A stretch of DNA of 7,300 nt from Planctomycetia bacterium (GCA_005804005.1 SYPI01000118.1:1-7300), one strand, 5' to 3'; positions 1-5,572 are shown, counted from the stretch's first letter. The notes: generated from the sequence alone by a model not told the origin. A program made the numbers and translations.

Positions 1-1044
1 CATCTCGATGAACAGGGAGATGTTGTTGGCGATCACCCCCACCGACAGTGTGGGTTCTTTGGTGGTGACGGCCCCTAGACCGCCGTGGGTCTGCACCGCA
101 TCAGCGTTGTCAGTGGAAACAGTGCCGTCAGCCAACTCACCGACCGGATCCAGCGGGTTGGTCAGACTACTGAAATCGAGCTTGTTGACAAAGGAGAAGT
201 CGACCGAGATCGCGCTCTCCTCATCCACCTCAGCCAGCACCACCGTGCACTCGATGCGCACCTGCTGTGGCGTGGCATCCAGCTCGGCGAGGACCTTGCC
301 GATGCGCTCGAGATTCTCCGGATAATCGGTTACCACCAGGGTGGTGGCGTAGGCGTAGTCATCGCCGCCGCCAGAGCCCAGCTTGGGCTCGAAGTCACTG
401 GCGCTGTTGCCGCGAGCGGCGATCTTGCCCCCCTCACCAACTAGGGGCTTGAGGAACTCCAGGACATCGTCGGAGGCCAAGTGATTGACCACAAACACCT
501 TTGATTCCCGCCGCCTCTTGGTGTTCTCAACCTTTTTCCACTCTTCGGTGGTGTACACCTGCACGAAGTCGCCGGTCTGCTGCCGCACTAGCCCGTTCAC
601 ATCCAGAATTGCGTCGAGCGCCTGATCGAAGGGCACATCGAACAGGTTGACCGAGACCGTCCCCTTCACGGCATCGCTGGCCACGATGTTGCGCTTGCTG
701 TGCATGGCCAGCAATTCCAGCAAGGCTGGAATCTCAATGTTCTGCGCCGAAATGCTGACGGTGCCATGCTCTGACACGGCGATCGCTGGCGGTGGAGCGT
801 CGCCCGCGGGGCCAACGGGGACTACGGGGACTTCGGTTCCCTCGGGTGTCTGAACCGGTGCAGCCGGAGCGGCCGGAACGGCCGGGTCGGCGGGCGGAGT
901 CGCATCAGCTGGAGGGTCTTCCGGCGCCGCAGTACCGGCGGCGGACTTGCTCGGGGGTGGCCGATGATTGGCGGAGGCCGGCCGACTGTCGATCAACAGC
1001 AACGGTCCGACAAGCAGGACGAGGATGAGTTGAGCCCTGCGCAT
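1..1044 (-). CDS. Type IV pilus / type II secretion secretin (PilQ/GspD family), 3' end cut by window edge
   Basis: Reading leftward from an ATG at 1044 the frame stays open for 348 codons to the window edge, so the C-terminal pore domain is mostly missing. Residues 1-25 are a signal peptide (RR, then an LILVLLVGPLLL core, likely cut after A23-S24-A25), with no lipobox. Residues 27-90 are a Pro/Ala-rich linker. Residues 96-165 look like the STN (secretin/TonB short N-terminal) domain, with AIAVSEHGTVSISAQNIEIP followed by ALLELL...NIVAS...VSVNLFDVPFDQALDAIL. Residues 180-255 fit a secretin N1-type periplasmic domain (KVFVVNHLASDDVLEFLKPL). Residues 258-275 (TPQQVRIECTVVLAEVDEES) match the start of the secretin core. 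An AGAGGG stretch 8 bases upstream fits a ribosome binding site. The product should form the outer-membrane ring through which the filament exits. It follows the minor pilins on the same strand but is separated by a gap with terminator- and operator-like structures. PilQ is slightly preferred over GspD because pilMNO lies nearby. Confidence 0.9.
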   Translation of the reverse strand, partial: MRRAQLILVLLVGPLLLIDSRPASANHRPPPSKSAAGTAAPEDPPADATPPADPAVPAAPAAPVQTPEGTEVPVVPVGPAGDAPPPAIAVSEHGTVSISAQNIEIPALLELLAMHSKRNIVASDAVKGTVSVNLFDVPFDQALDAILDVNGLVRQQTGDFVQVYTTEEWKKVENTKRRRESKVFVVNHLASDDVLEFLKPLVGEGGKIAARGNSASDFEPKLGSGGGDDYAYATTLVVTDYPENLERIGKVLAELDATPQQVRIECTVVLAEVDEESAISVDFSFVNKLDFSSLTNPLDPVGELADGTVSTDNADAVQTHGGLGAVTTKEPTLSVGVIANNISLFIEM

Positions 1045-1057
1045 TCCTTGCGCCCTC

Positions 1058-1071
1058 TGGGTGTTGGACGG
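1058..1071 (-). repeat. 14-bp direct repeat, copy 1 (leader of secretin gene)
   Basis: On the minus strand this reads CCGTCCAACACCCA. An identical 14-mer in the same orientation lies at 4765-4778, in the leader of the other minus-strand gene group. This copy ends 13 bases before the secretin start codon. It may be a shared regulatory or leader element; the function is unknown. Confidence 0.6.
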
Positions 1072-1102
1072 CCGCGTTTGAGGGGGCGGCTAGGTCCGAG
1101 AA

Positions 1103-1122
1103 GTCCGCCATCCATGGCGGAC
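1103..1122. promoter_or_regulatory. Perfect 20-bp palindrome in the secretin upstream region
   Basis: The sequence GTCCGCCATCCATGGCGGAC has perfect 9-base arms around a 2-base centre; as RNA it would fold as an 8-bp stem with a 4-base loop. It lies about 60 bases upstream of the secretin start codon. No T-run follows on either strand, so it looks more like an operator or an mRNA leader hairpin than an intrinsic terminator. The symmetry is directly visible; the role is inferred. Confidence 0.5.
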
Positions 1123-1157
1123 ACCGTTCGACTATCGGCCAACCAAGCCTGGGAGCG

Positions 1158-1184
1158 AAAAAAACCTCGCCCCGCCAAAGGGCG
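1158..1184 (-). terminator. Possible intrinsic terminator/attenuator after the minor-pilin operon
   Basis: On the minus strand a CGCCC / GGGCG stem (1184-1180 and 1172-1168, 7-base loop) is followed 3 bases later by seven consecutive T (1164-1158). It begins 7 bases beyond the stop codon of the GspH/FimT-like gene. The stem is only 5 bp, so termination may be partial and some read-through into the secretin gene is plausible. Confidence 0.5.
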
Positions 1185-1191
1185 TTGTCGC

Positions 1192-1671
1192 CTACCCGCC
1201 CCAGTTCCGAGTCATCGTCCCAGTGGAAGGGGCAATCGAGATGCTCATGGTTTCGCCGGTTGGGGCGGTCAGGTGAATTCGCGGCGCATCCGCCGTCGGG
1301 TCGCCCTCGACCGCGCCATAGTGGTTGAACTCAATGACCGAGCCATCGACATTCACCAGTTCCACGGTCACTCCCGATGCCTCATCGAAATCTGACTCGT
1401 TGAAGTTGATGGACAACGGCTGGGCCACCCCGTTGAGTGTGTAGCCAGCGGCGCCGAAGGTGATACTGGCCGGATTGGACGGGTCAGACATCGAGGCGGC
1501 CTGGGCGTAGCCAACATCCGCCGTAATGCGCTCGGCGGCGGCATAGAGCGCCGCGTGGCCGTCGGAGCGGAAGAACGGGATGCATAGGGCACCCATGCCC
1601 ATGATGATCAAGGTCACAATGAACACTTCGACGAGGGTGAAGCCGCGGGGATGCACTGTTGGGTACTCCAT
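1192..1671 (-). CDS. GspH/FimT-like minor (pseudo)pilin
   Basis: A 159-residue protein with a class III prepilin signal: a 10-residue leader MEYPTVHPRG, predicted cleavage before F11, Glu at mature position 5 (FTLVE), then a hydrophobic helix to about residue 34 (VFIVTLIIMGMGALCIPFF). The C-terminal half is beta-rich, and SVIEFNHYGAVEG followed by RIHLTAPTGETMSISIAPST and GTMTRNWGG resembles the end of GspH/FimT/FimU globular domains, as does the size. It should be cut and methylated by a prepilin peptidase and join the minor-pilin complex that primes filament assembly. The start at 1671 gives a normal-length leader; the upstream GGAAAG is a weak ribosome binding site about 9 bases away. It lies 18 bases after the PilX-like gene, so co-transcription is likely. 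Family (H rather than another minor pilin) is inferred from fold pattern and gene order. Confidence 0.85.
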   Translation of the reverse strand: MEYPTVHPRGFTLVEVFIVTLIIMGMGALCIPFFRSDGHAALYAAAERITADVGYAQAASMSDPSNPASITFGAAGYTLNGVAQPLSINFNESDFDEASGVTVELVNVDGSVIEFNHYGAVEGDPTADAPRIHLTAPTGETMSISIAPSTGTMTRNWGG

Positions 1672-1689
1672 AGTGATTTACTTTCCGCC

Positions 1690-3453
1690 TCAGAACGACA
1701 ATTCGATGCGGGTGGGGATGCTGTAGCTGCCGCCGCGGGGCGGCTTGGCGCCTTCGGTGAGGGCGGCCTCGTCGTCCAACTCGTGGTCGTAGAAGAACGA
1801 AGCGGAGTCGCTCATTCGCACCCGGTAGGCAGCGATCCGGCCATAGATCTGGCTGTCGCCGGTCAGTTCCACTGCGGCCGGGTTGTTGAGGATGCTGCCC
1901 ACAACGCTGGAGTTGTTGAATCTCCAGGTGTGCGACTCCGAGGCGCCCTCGACCTGGTGATACAGGTTGAAGCGCCACGGCTCGAGGTATTGCGGCTCCT
2001 CCGGCGGGAAGGTCTGGCAGGCCGATGCCGCCCAGTTGCCCAGCCAGTTCTTCATGTGGCCGTCGCCGAGGTAGGGCGAGTTGTTCTGCTCCCCGTCGGT
2101 CACATACTTGCCAACCCACGAACCGTCGAATGACAGGTCGCGGGAGACCCAGTAGGTGATCTTGGAGTTGTCCTTCAACTCGATTGAGCTGTTGGTCATG
2201 GTGAAGCGGGCGCCAGCCTCCGAGTCGGAGCGCCGGCCCTTCACCAGGAACTTGACATTGCCGTCGATAATCACCCGGCTGTTCTCCACCAGAAATCGAT
2301 CCTCGATGCGGTACACCCCGCTCTTGAAGGTGATCACCGAGTTGTTCGTGATGGTCAGGTCGCCGCCGCTCACCGGAGTGTTGCCGTTGTAGACGCAGTT
2401 GACCCGGAACGGATTGAGCGTCTTGGTTTGCCCGCTGTAGACCTTGTCGCCGTTGTAGGTCTGACCGTTGGAGAAGTTGGGCTCGCCCGGCGGGTCGATC
2501 ATGGCCACATCGGCGCCAGCTTCCATGTTGGTCAGTTCCAACTCCGCCAGTCCGTCGCCGGTGGCGAAGCCGACGGACGACTCCAGCGGGTGGTGGATGA
2601 AGGTCTTGCAGGCCTCGTCGGCGCTGGCCACCGCCACCCAGGACCCCTCGGCGAGCGGGTTGGCGCCTTCGCTAAACGAGTAGCTGGACACTGCCGCACC
2701 ACAATCAACCATGGTGGCCCCAGTGCGCGAGCCGCGGCCGAATCCGGCCGGGTCGGCAACCAGAGCCGCCTGCAGGCTGGCATGCAGTCCGCTGGCCAGC
2801 ACCGGGTCGCCTTCGAGGTAAATCTCCGGCTCAATCAACACGCCCTCCGTCCCGGCGACGCTCTCCATCGCCTCGGTGCCGATGTTCACTGCGTAGCGGT
2901 GGGACGACTGCGGAGCGTTCTCCCACAGCCCGACGAAGTTCGTCCCGGTCATGGTGAACTCCTTCTCGGCCCAAATGGCGAACTGGCCATCAGCGAAGCT
3001 GGCCAGGCTCATTTCGGCGTCCATGGCGAAGGAGGAATCACCCAGCGTCACCGTGACGCCGGCGCGGAAGTCGGTGGTGGCGCTGGAAGGCGCCAGTCCG
3101 GTGGCGATGTCGGCGATGGTGATGTTCAGGACGGCATCACCGACCTGATAATTGTCCAGCAGCACTCCGTCGGCCAGCTCGGCGCGCCAGTCGGCGGCCT
3201 GATTCTCGTCGGTGGTGCGGAACACCTCGGCCAGAATTTCCTTGGCGATGGCTACTCCCTGCCCGGCAATGGTGCGGGCCCGGGCCGCATCCACAGTGGC
3301 TCTGCCGACAGCCACTGACTGATCGCGGGCCTTGACGAAGGCCGTCGAGGCAGTAGCGGTCAGGGTCAGGGCGAACAGAGCCATCAGCAGCGCGGCGCCA
3401 CGACGGCGGCCCCGGCGAATCTGGCGATTCAGGCGATGGATAGTGAGGTTCAT
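1690..3453 (-). CDS. Large PilX/GspK-like minor pilin with C-terminal beta-solenoid-like region
   Basis: A 587-residue protein. The basic leader ends RRGRRRG (residue 19) and is followed by AALLMALFALTLTATASTAF (20-39), the PilX/GspK style of N-terminus. Mature position 5 is Met rather than Glu, as expected for GspK- and PilX-type subunits, which lack Glu5. Residues 40-160 (ARARTIAGQGVAIAKEILAE onward) fit the usual pilin helix and first strands. Residues about 363-558 carry repeated NSxV/I rungs (NNSVITF, ENSRVIIDG, TNSSIELKDNS, NNSSVVGSIL) and end IYGRIAAYRVRMSDSASFFY with DHELDD, resembling uncharacterised beta-helical domains attached to PilX-like proteins (possibly DUF7305; not checked). 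Four Cys (251, 282, 353, 479) could form disulfides. PilX proteins are usually about 200 residues, so this is a modular minor pilin, probably at the filament tip. The AAGGA overlapping the preceding stop codon, 5 bases from ATG, supports the start. Confidence 0.8.
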   Translation of the reverse strand: MNLTIHRLNRQIRRGRRRGAALLMALFALTLTATASTAFVKARDQSVAVGRATVDAARARTIAGQGVAIAKEILAEVFRTTDENQAADWRAELADGVLLDNYQVGDAVLNITIADIATGLAPSSATTDFRAGVTVTLGDSSFAMDAEMSLASFADGQFAIWAEKEFTMTGTNFVGLWENAPQSSHRYAVNIGTEAMESVAGTEGVLIEPEIYLEGDPVLASGLHASLQAALVADPAGFGRGSRTGATMVDCGAAVSSYSFSEGANPLAEGSWVAVASADEACKTFIHHPLESSVGFATGDGLAELELTNMEAGADVAMIDPPGEPNFSNGQTYNGDKVYSGQTKTLNPFRVNCVYNGNTPVSGGDLTITNNSVITFKSGVYRIEDRFLVENSRVIIDGNVKFLVKGRRSDSEAGARFTMTNSSIELKDNSKITYWVSRDLSFDGSWVGKYVTDGEQNNSPYLGDGHMKNWLGNWAASACQTFPPEEPQYLEPWRFNLYHQVEGASESHTWRFNNSSVVGSILNNPAAVELTGDSQIYGRIAAYRVRMSDSASFFYDHELDDEAALTEGAKPPRGGSYSIPTRIELSF

Positions 3454-3461
3454 AGTGATCC

Positions 3462-4196
3462 TTAGTTCGTGCAGATCGGGTGCTTGTCGGGGAACGGGAT
3501 GGCCTCATCAATGCGGACCTCGATGCGCATTTGCTCGATGTCGTTCTCAGCGTCAGCCTCCACGATGGCGTACTCCACCCCCACACTCCAGGTTGAGCAG
3601 ACTTCATCAGAGCCGAAGAGCAGGCGCGGGGCATCTGCCACCGTCCCGTCGACGCTCTGCACCGGCGAGATTGCTTCCACGATCGGATAGGTCTTCAGTT
3701 TGCCCCCCGACTCCAGGGAGTCGCGCAGCGTGTCCCAGTACTCGGCATCAGTGGTGAAGTAGGCATAGAGGTCCTCAGCGGCGAGGTTCTCGGCGATCAC
3801 CACCGACTCCATCAGGTCCCAGGTGCCGTCGGCGGACTCGACCAGATCGAGCCAAACCAATTCCCCTTCGGCCAGATCGATACGGTCGAAGGCCGCCTCC
3901 CCGGACTGCCCAGAGGACTCCTCAAGAGTTTCCGAGGGAAGCCAGAGCAGGGCGCGTGTCTCCTCCTGCTGCAGCAGCATGCGGGTTCGCAGCAACTGGC
4001 TGGCCAGATGCGACTGGATCGCGGCGGTGCGCAGGACAGCTGCGGCGCGGACATCCTGAAGCCGGGTGCTGGAGTGGAAGGCACTGACCAGTCCAGCCAC
4101 CATCGCCGCGATCATGGCGGTGATGAGCGAGGCGATCAGCGCCTCGATCAGCGTGAACCCCTTGGGATTGTGGCGGTGAAGATTAGCGTTAGCCAT
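3462..4196 (-). CDS. PilW/GspJ-like minor (pseudo)pilin
   Basis: A 244-residue protein with leader MANANLHRHNPKG, predicted cleavage before F14, Glu at mature position 5 (FTLIE) and a hydrophobic helix ALIASLITAMIAAMVAGLVS. The helix continues as an amphipathic segment (STRLQDVRAAAVLRTAAIQS, HLASQLL), then a beta-rich domain with YAYFTTDAEYWDTL and, at the end, STWSVGVEYAIVEADAENDI and EQMRIEVRIDEAIPF; Cys200 and Cys242 may pair. Size and order (I, J, K/X, H) fit PilW/GspJ. The ATG at 4196 overlaps the 3' end of the GspI-like gene by 8 bases and has no Shine-Dalgarno sequence, because the region before it is a repeat, so translation probably depends on coupling to the upstream gene. Five in-frame ATG codons inside the GATGAC repeat (4256 to 4232) are alternative starts, but would give an unusually long leader. 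It ends 8 bases before the PilX-like gene. Confidence 0.83.
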   Translation of the reverse strand: MANANLHRHNPKGFTLIEALIASLITAMIAAMVAGLVSAFHSSTRLQDVRAAAVLRTAAIQSHLASQLLRTRMLLQQEETRALLWLPSETLEESSGQSGEAAFDRIDLAEGELVWLDLVESADGTWDLMESVVIAENLAAEDLYAYFTTDAEYWDTLRDSLESGGKLKTYPIVEAISPVQSVDGTVADAPRLLFGSDEVCSTWSVGVEYAIVEADAENDIEQMRIEVRIDEAIPFPDKHPICTN

Positions 4197-4725
4197 TGCC
4201 GTTGCCGTTGTTGCCGTTGCCGTTGTTGTCATCGTCATCGTCATCGTCATCGTCATCACCGTCACCGACCGCGGCGCCCTCGGTGACCGTCTGCGGACGG
4301 AACCGCTCCAGCACGCAGAGCGTGCGCGGCTGCTCGTTGAAAGTGTCGGCGATGGTGACCGTGCAGTACATGCCCTCAACGGCCAGCCCGTCGTAGCCGG
4401 GAACTGTCAGCGTGCCCGGCCAGATCACCGTCTCGCGGCTGCCGCGCTGGAGCATTGTCGGCAGCAGGCCGCCGTCTGGATTGACCAGTCCACCGGCCTC
4501 CTCGGAGACGGTTCCCGCTGCCAAGCTGTCCCAGTCACAGGCCAGGAACTCCGACATCTTTCCCTCGGCGGTGGCAACCGCCATGGTCAGCGCCATGGAG
4601 TCCTCTTGAGCACCGATGCCAGCCAGCGTGGAGCTGCTGAACATTGTGGCGGCGATGGCCAGGATGCCCAGCGCCACGATGCACTCCAGCAGAGACATGC
4701 CGCGCGGCATCGCCCGCAGAGGCAT
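4189..4725 (-). CDS. GspI/PilV-like minor (pseudo)pilin with poly-Asp / Asn-Gly tail
   Basis: A 178-residue protein when started at the ATG at 4725: leader MPLRAMPRG, predicted cleavage before M10, mature N-terminus MSLLECIVALGILAIAATMF with Glu at position 5. A Met at mature position 1 with S/T-L-L-E is typical of GspI. The middle is beta-rich with Cys63, Cys121 and Cys137. The last 25 residues are low complexity: ten consecutive Asp (157-166) followed by an Asn/Gly tail, encoded by a simple repeat. It should be part of the minor-pilin tip complex with the three genes that follow it. An AGGAG lies 13 bases upstream, rather far. An ATG at 4710 would leave a 4-residue leader; a GTG at 4791 would give a 31-residue leader and take in the conserved 14-bp element, so both are less likely. 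It appears to be the first gene of the leftward operon. Confidence 0.8.
   Translation of the reverse strand: MPLRAMPRGMSLLECIVALGILAIAATMFSSSTLAGIGAQEDSMALTMAVATAEGKMSEFLACDWDSLAAGTVSEEAGGLVNPDGGLLPTMLQRGSRETVIWPGTLTVPGYDGLAVEGMYCTVTIADTFNEQPRTLCVLERFRPQTVTEGAAVGDGDDDDDDDDDDNNGNGNNGNGNG
4192..4257. repeat. Hexanucleotide microsatellite (GTCATC)x5 plus TTGCCG/GTT repeats
   Basis: On the plus strand, 4228-4257 is five perfect GTCATC units, flanked at 4192-4227 by imperfect TTGCCG and GTT units. It encodes the Asp run and Asn/Gly tail of the GspI-like protein and directly precedes and overlaps the start of the PilW-like gene. In the PilW-like frame each GATGAC unit supplies an in-frame ATG. Because units are 6 bases, gain or loss would change tail length without shifting the frame. 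Confidence 0.9.
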
Positions 4726-4764
4726 CGCAGAGGGACAGCTCCTGATAGTGGTTCGTTGCAGCTT

Positions 4765-4778
4765 TGGGTGTTGGACGG
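4765..4778 (-). repeat. 14-bp direct repeat, copy 2 (leader of minor-pilin operon)
   Basis: Identical to and in the same orientation as 1058-1071 (minus strand CCGTCCAACACCCA). It ends 39 bases before the chosen start of the GspI-like gene. The same element ahead of both minus-strand gene groups suggests shared control or a shared leader; the different distances to the start codons argue against a translation signal. Confidence 0.6.
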
Positions 4779-4832
4779 GGCCTTGTGGCACTCGTACTCC
4801 TCACCCTGAGAATCTGCCGCGGCGTGCGGCAC

Positions 4833-4850
4833 CAGATACCTTCCTATCTG
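4833..4850. promoter_or_regulatory. Short inverted repeat in the divergent intergenic region
   Basis: CAGATA and TATCTG arms flank a 6-base spacer (CCTTCC). The region lies between the two divergent transcription units, so a regulator site is possible, but 6-bp arms are short and could occur by chance. Confidence 0.25.
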
Positions 4851-4905
4851 TCGCGGCCGAAGCAAGCGGATCGTGGCTCCCAAGAAATTTGAAGAAAGGG
4901 ACTTG

Positions 4906-4919
4906 CACCCCTGGGGGTG
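4906..4919. promoter_or_regulatory. Interrupted palindrome CACCCC-TG-GGGGTG
   Basis: Perfect 6-base arms around a 2-base centre, 102 bases upstream of the major-pilin start codon. The tight spacing is too small for an RNA loop without opening the stem, so a DNA-binding site is the more natural reading. The role is inferred. Confidence 0.35.
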
Positions 4920-4940
4920 AATCAGACAGTCAGGTTGTTC

Positions 4941-4957
4941 GGGCCGATCGGCGGCCC
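4941..4957. promoter_or_regulatory. Inverted repeat GGGCC-N7-GGCCC
   Basis: Five-base GC-only arms around GATCGGC, overlapping a second palindrome CCGATCGG at 4944-4951. It is upstream of the major-pilin gene. In GC-rich DNA this may be chance; it is listed because it sits in a row of inverted repeats in the same leader. Confidence 0.25.
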
Positions 4958-4970
4958 ACTTCGCAAAAAC

Positions 4971-4999
4971 TGCCACATCTCCTTCGGGGGCCTGTGGCA
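4971..4999 (+). promoter_or_regulatory. Leader hairpin with UUCG-type apex before the major-pilin ribosome binding site
   Basis: TGCCACA (4971-4977) pairs perfectly with TGTGGCA (4993-4999). Between them CCTTCGGG can form a C(UUCG)G tetraloop, an unusually stable RNA cap. The stem ends 6 bases before the AAGGA ribosome binding site (5006-5010) of the pilin gene. It is a plausible 5' stabilising or regulatory hairpin of a highly expressed pilin mRNA, provided transcription starts upstream of 4971. Confidence 0.45.
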
Positions 5000-5020
5000 T
5001 TGGGAAAGGAACTGACTGAA

Positions 5021-5404
5021 ATGAATCGCATGATCTCTGCCGCAAAGCGTGGCTTCACCCTGATCGAAATCCTCATCGTGGTCCTCATCTTGAGCGTCCT
5101 AGCGGCCCTGGTTGTTCCGGCCGTGGTCTCGGCCCTCGACGACTCCAAGGTGGAAGCGTCTGAGGCCCGTGGGCACCAGATCCTCACCATGATCACCCGC
5201 TTCAATGAGTTCCTGCCGGGTGGCGCGGCCGCCATTCCGACGACCGACGGCGCGATCGCCGCGGCCGACCTGCAGTCGCTGGTCGATGCCGGATACTGCG
5301 CGACTAGCGACCTTCCCAACCAGTTGGTCGCCGAGCCCGCTGGCGACAACACCGACTGGCAGTGGGAGTTCAGCGGCGGCAAGGTTTCGCCGACTGCCCA
5401 GTAA
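5021..5404 (+). CDS. GspG/PilA-like major (pseudo)pilin, short
   Basis: A 127-residue prepilin: leader MNRMISAAKRG, predicted cleavage before F12, then FTLIEILIVVLILSVLAALV with Glu at mature position 5 and Pro33 in the helix, matching the GspG/type IVa pilin N-terminus very well. The amphipathic helix continues as DDSKVEASEARGHQILTMIT. The rest is small (about 60 residues) with a single Cys (93) and a C-terminal DWQWEFSGGKVSPTAQ; the DPWGxxY-type calcium loop of classic GspG is not seen. The mature chain would be about 116 residues, small for a pilin. As the pilin encoded with pilMNO it is the likely main filament subunit. AAGGA lies 10 bases before the ATG at 5021; a second ATG at 5030 would be too far from it. 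The gene is set apart from pilM by a strong stem-loop, fitting higher expression of the subunit than of assembly proteins. Confidence 0.88.
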   Translation: MNRMISAAKRGFTLIEILIVVLILSVLAALVVPAVVSALDDSKVEASEARGHQILTMITRFNEFLPGGAAAIPTTDGAIAAADLQSLVDAGYCATSDLPNQLVAEPAGDNTDWQWEFSGGKVSPTAQ

Positions 5405-5428
5405 CGCTGATTGTTCCTGACCCCCACC

Positions 5429-5445
5429 CCGCACTCGCGGTGCGG
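5429..5445 (+). other. Small stem-loop downstream of the major-pilin gene
   Basis: CCGCAC and GTGCGG arms flank a 5-base loop (TCGCG), 25 bases beyond the pilin stop codon. No T-run follows. With the larger stem-loop at 5462-5495 it may protect the 3' end of the pilin mRNA or add to termination. Confidence 0.35.
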
Positions 5446-5461
5446 TAACGCGAAGACAAGC

Positions 5462-5495
5462 ACGCCGCGGATGGCACTCTGGCCATCCGCGGCGT
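5462..5495 (+). terminator. Strong 14-bp stem-loop between the pilin gene and pilM
   Basis: ACGCCGCGGATGGC and GCCATCCGCGGCGT form a perfect 14-bp stem with a 6-base loop (ACTCTG). It lies 57 bases beyond the pilin stop codon and 77 bases before the pilM start. A purine-rich stretch (GCGAAGACAAG) precedes it, but there is no T-run after it, so it may be a T-less terminator, an attenuator, or an RNA processing/stabilising hairpin that keeps pilin mRNA above pilMNO mRNA. The structure is visible; its effect is inferred. Confidence 0.6.
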
Positions 5496-5572
5496 CTCGC
5501 GCAAGTGGGGACACCTTCGACTCCCGGATCTCCTGCCCCGACACTCATCTGACCTCTCGCGGAGCAACACTC

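Noticed and set aside
1484..2119. 211-codon minus-strand frame spanning the PilX-like and GspH-like genes
   Set aside because: It overlaps both real genes in another frame, is Arg/Pro-rich without domains, and crosses their junction; it is a shadow frame.
2428..3318. 296-codon open frame on the plus strand, opposite the PilX-like gene
   Set aside because: It lies wholly antisense to a convincing pilin gene, is His/Gly/Val/Arg-rich in the way expected of a mirror frame in GC-rich DNA, and has no recognisable domain.
1662..3459. Identical ATCACTATG at the starts of the PilX-like and GspH-like genes
   Set aside because: Only 9 bases including the start codon are shared; the ribosome binding sites differ, so it is probably chance or a minor initiation context.
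4196..4379. Long N-terminal extension of the PilW-like protein through the repeat
   Set aside because: It would add a low-complexity Met-Thr/Ala-Thr stretch and an Arg/Ser-rich segment ahead of a normal 13-residue prepilin leader; the ATG at 4196 is sufficient.
4726..4791. GTG start at 4791 for the GspI-like gene
   Set aside because: It gives a 31-residue prepilin leader and places the 14-bp repeat inside the coding region. The ATG at 4725 gives a normal 9-residue leader.
4889..4932. TTGAAG and TTGCAC as possible -35 boxes for the major pilin
   Set aside because: At 16-18 base spacing the downstream hexamers (such as TGGGGG and CAGTCA) do not resemble a -10 box.
4786..4999. GGCAC/TGGCA sequences resembling a sigma-54 promoter (4786, 4828, 4995)
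   Set aside because: None is followed at the correct distance by the TTGC element, so there is no support beyond half a motif.
5411..5572. In-frame upstream extension of pilM
   Set aside because: It would run through the 14-bp stem-loop, has no ribosome binding site at 5411, and adds residues with no PilM similarity. GTG 5573 has GGAG at the right distance.
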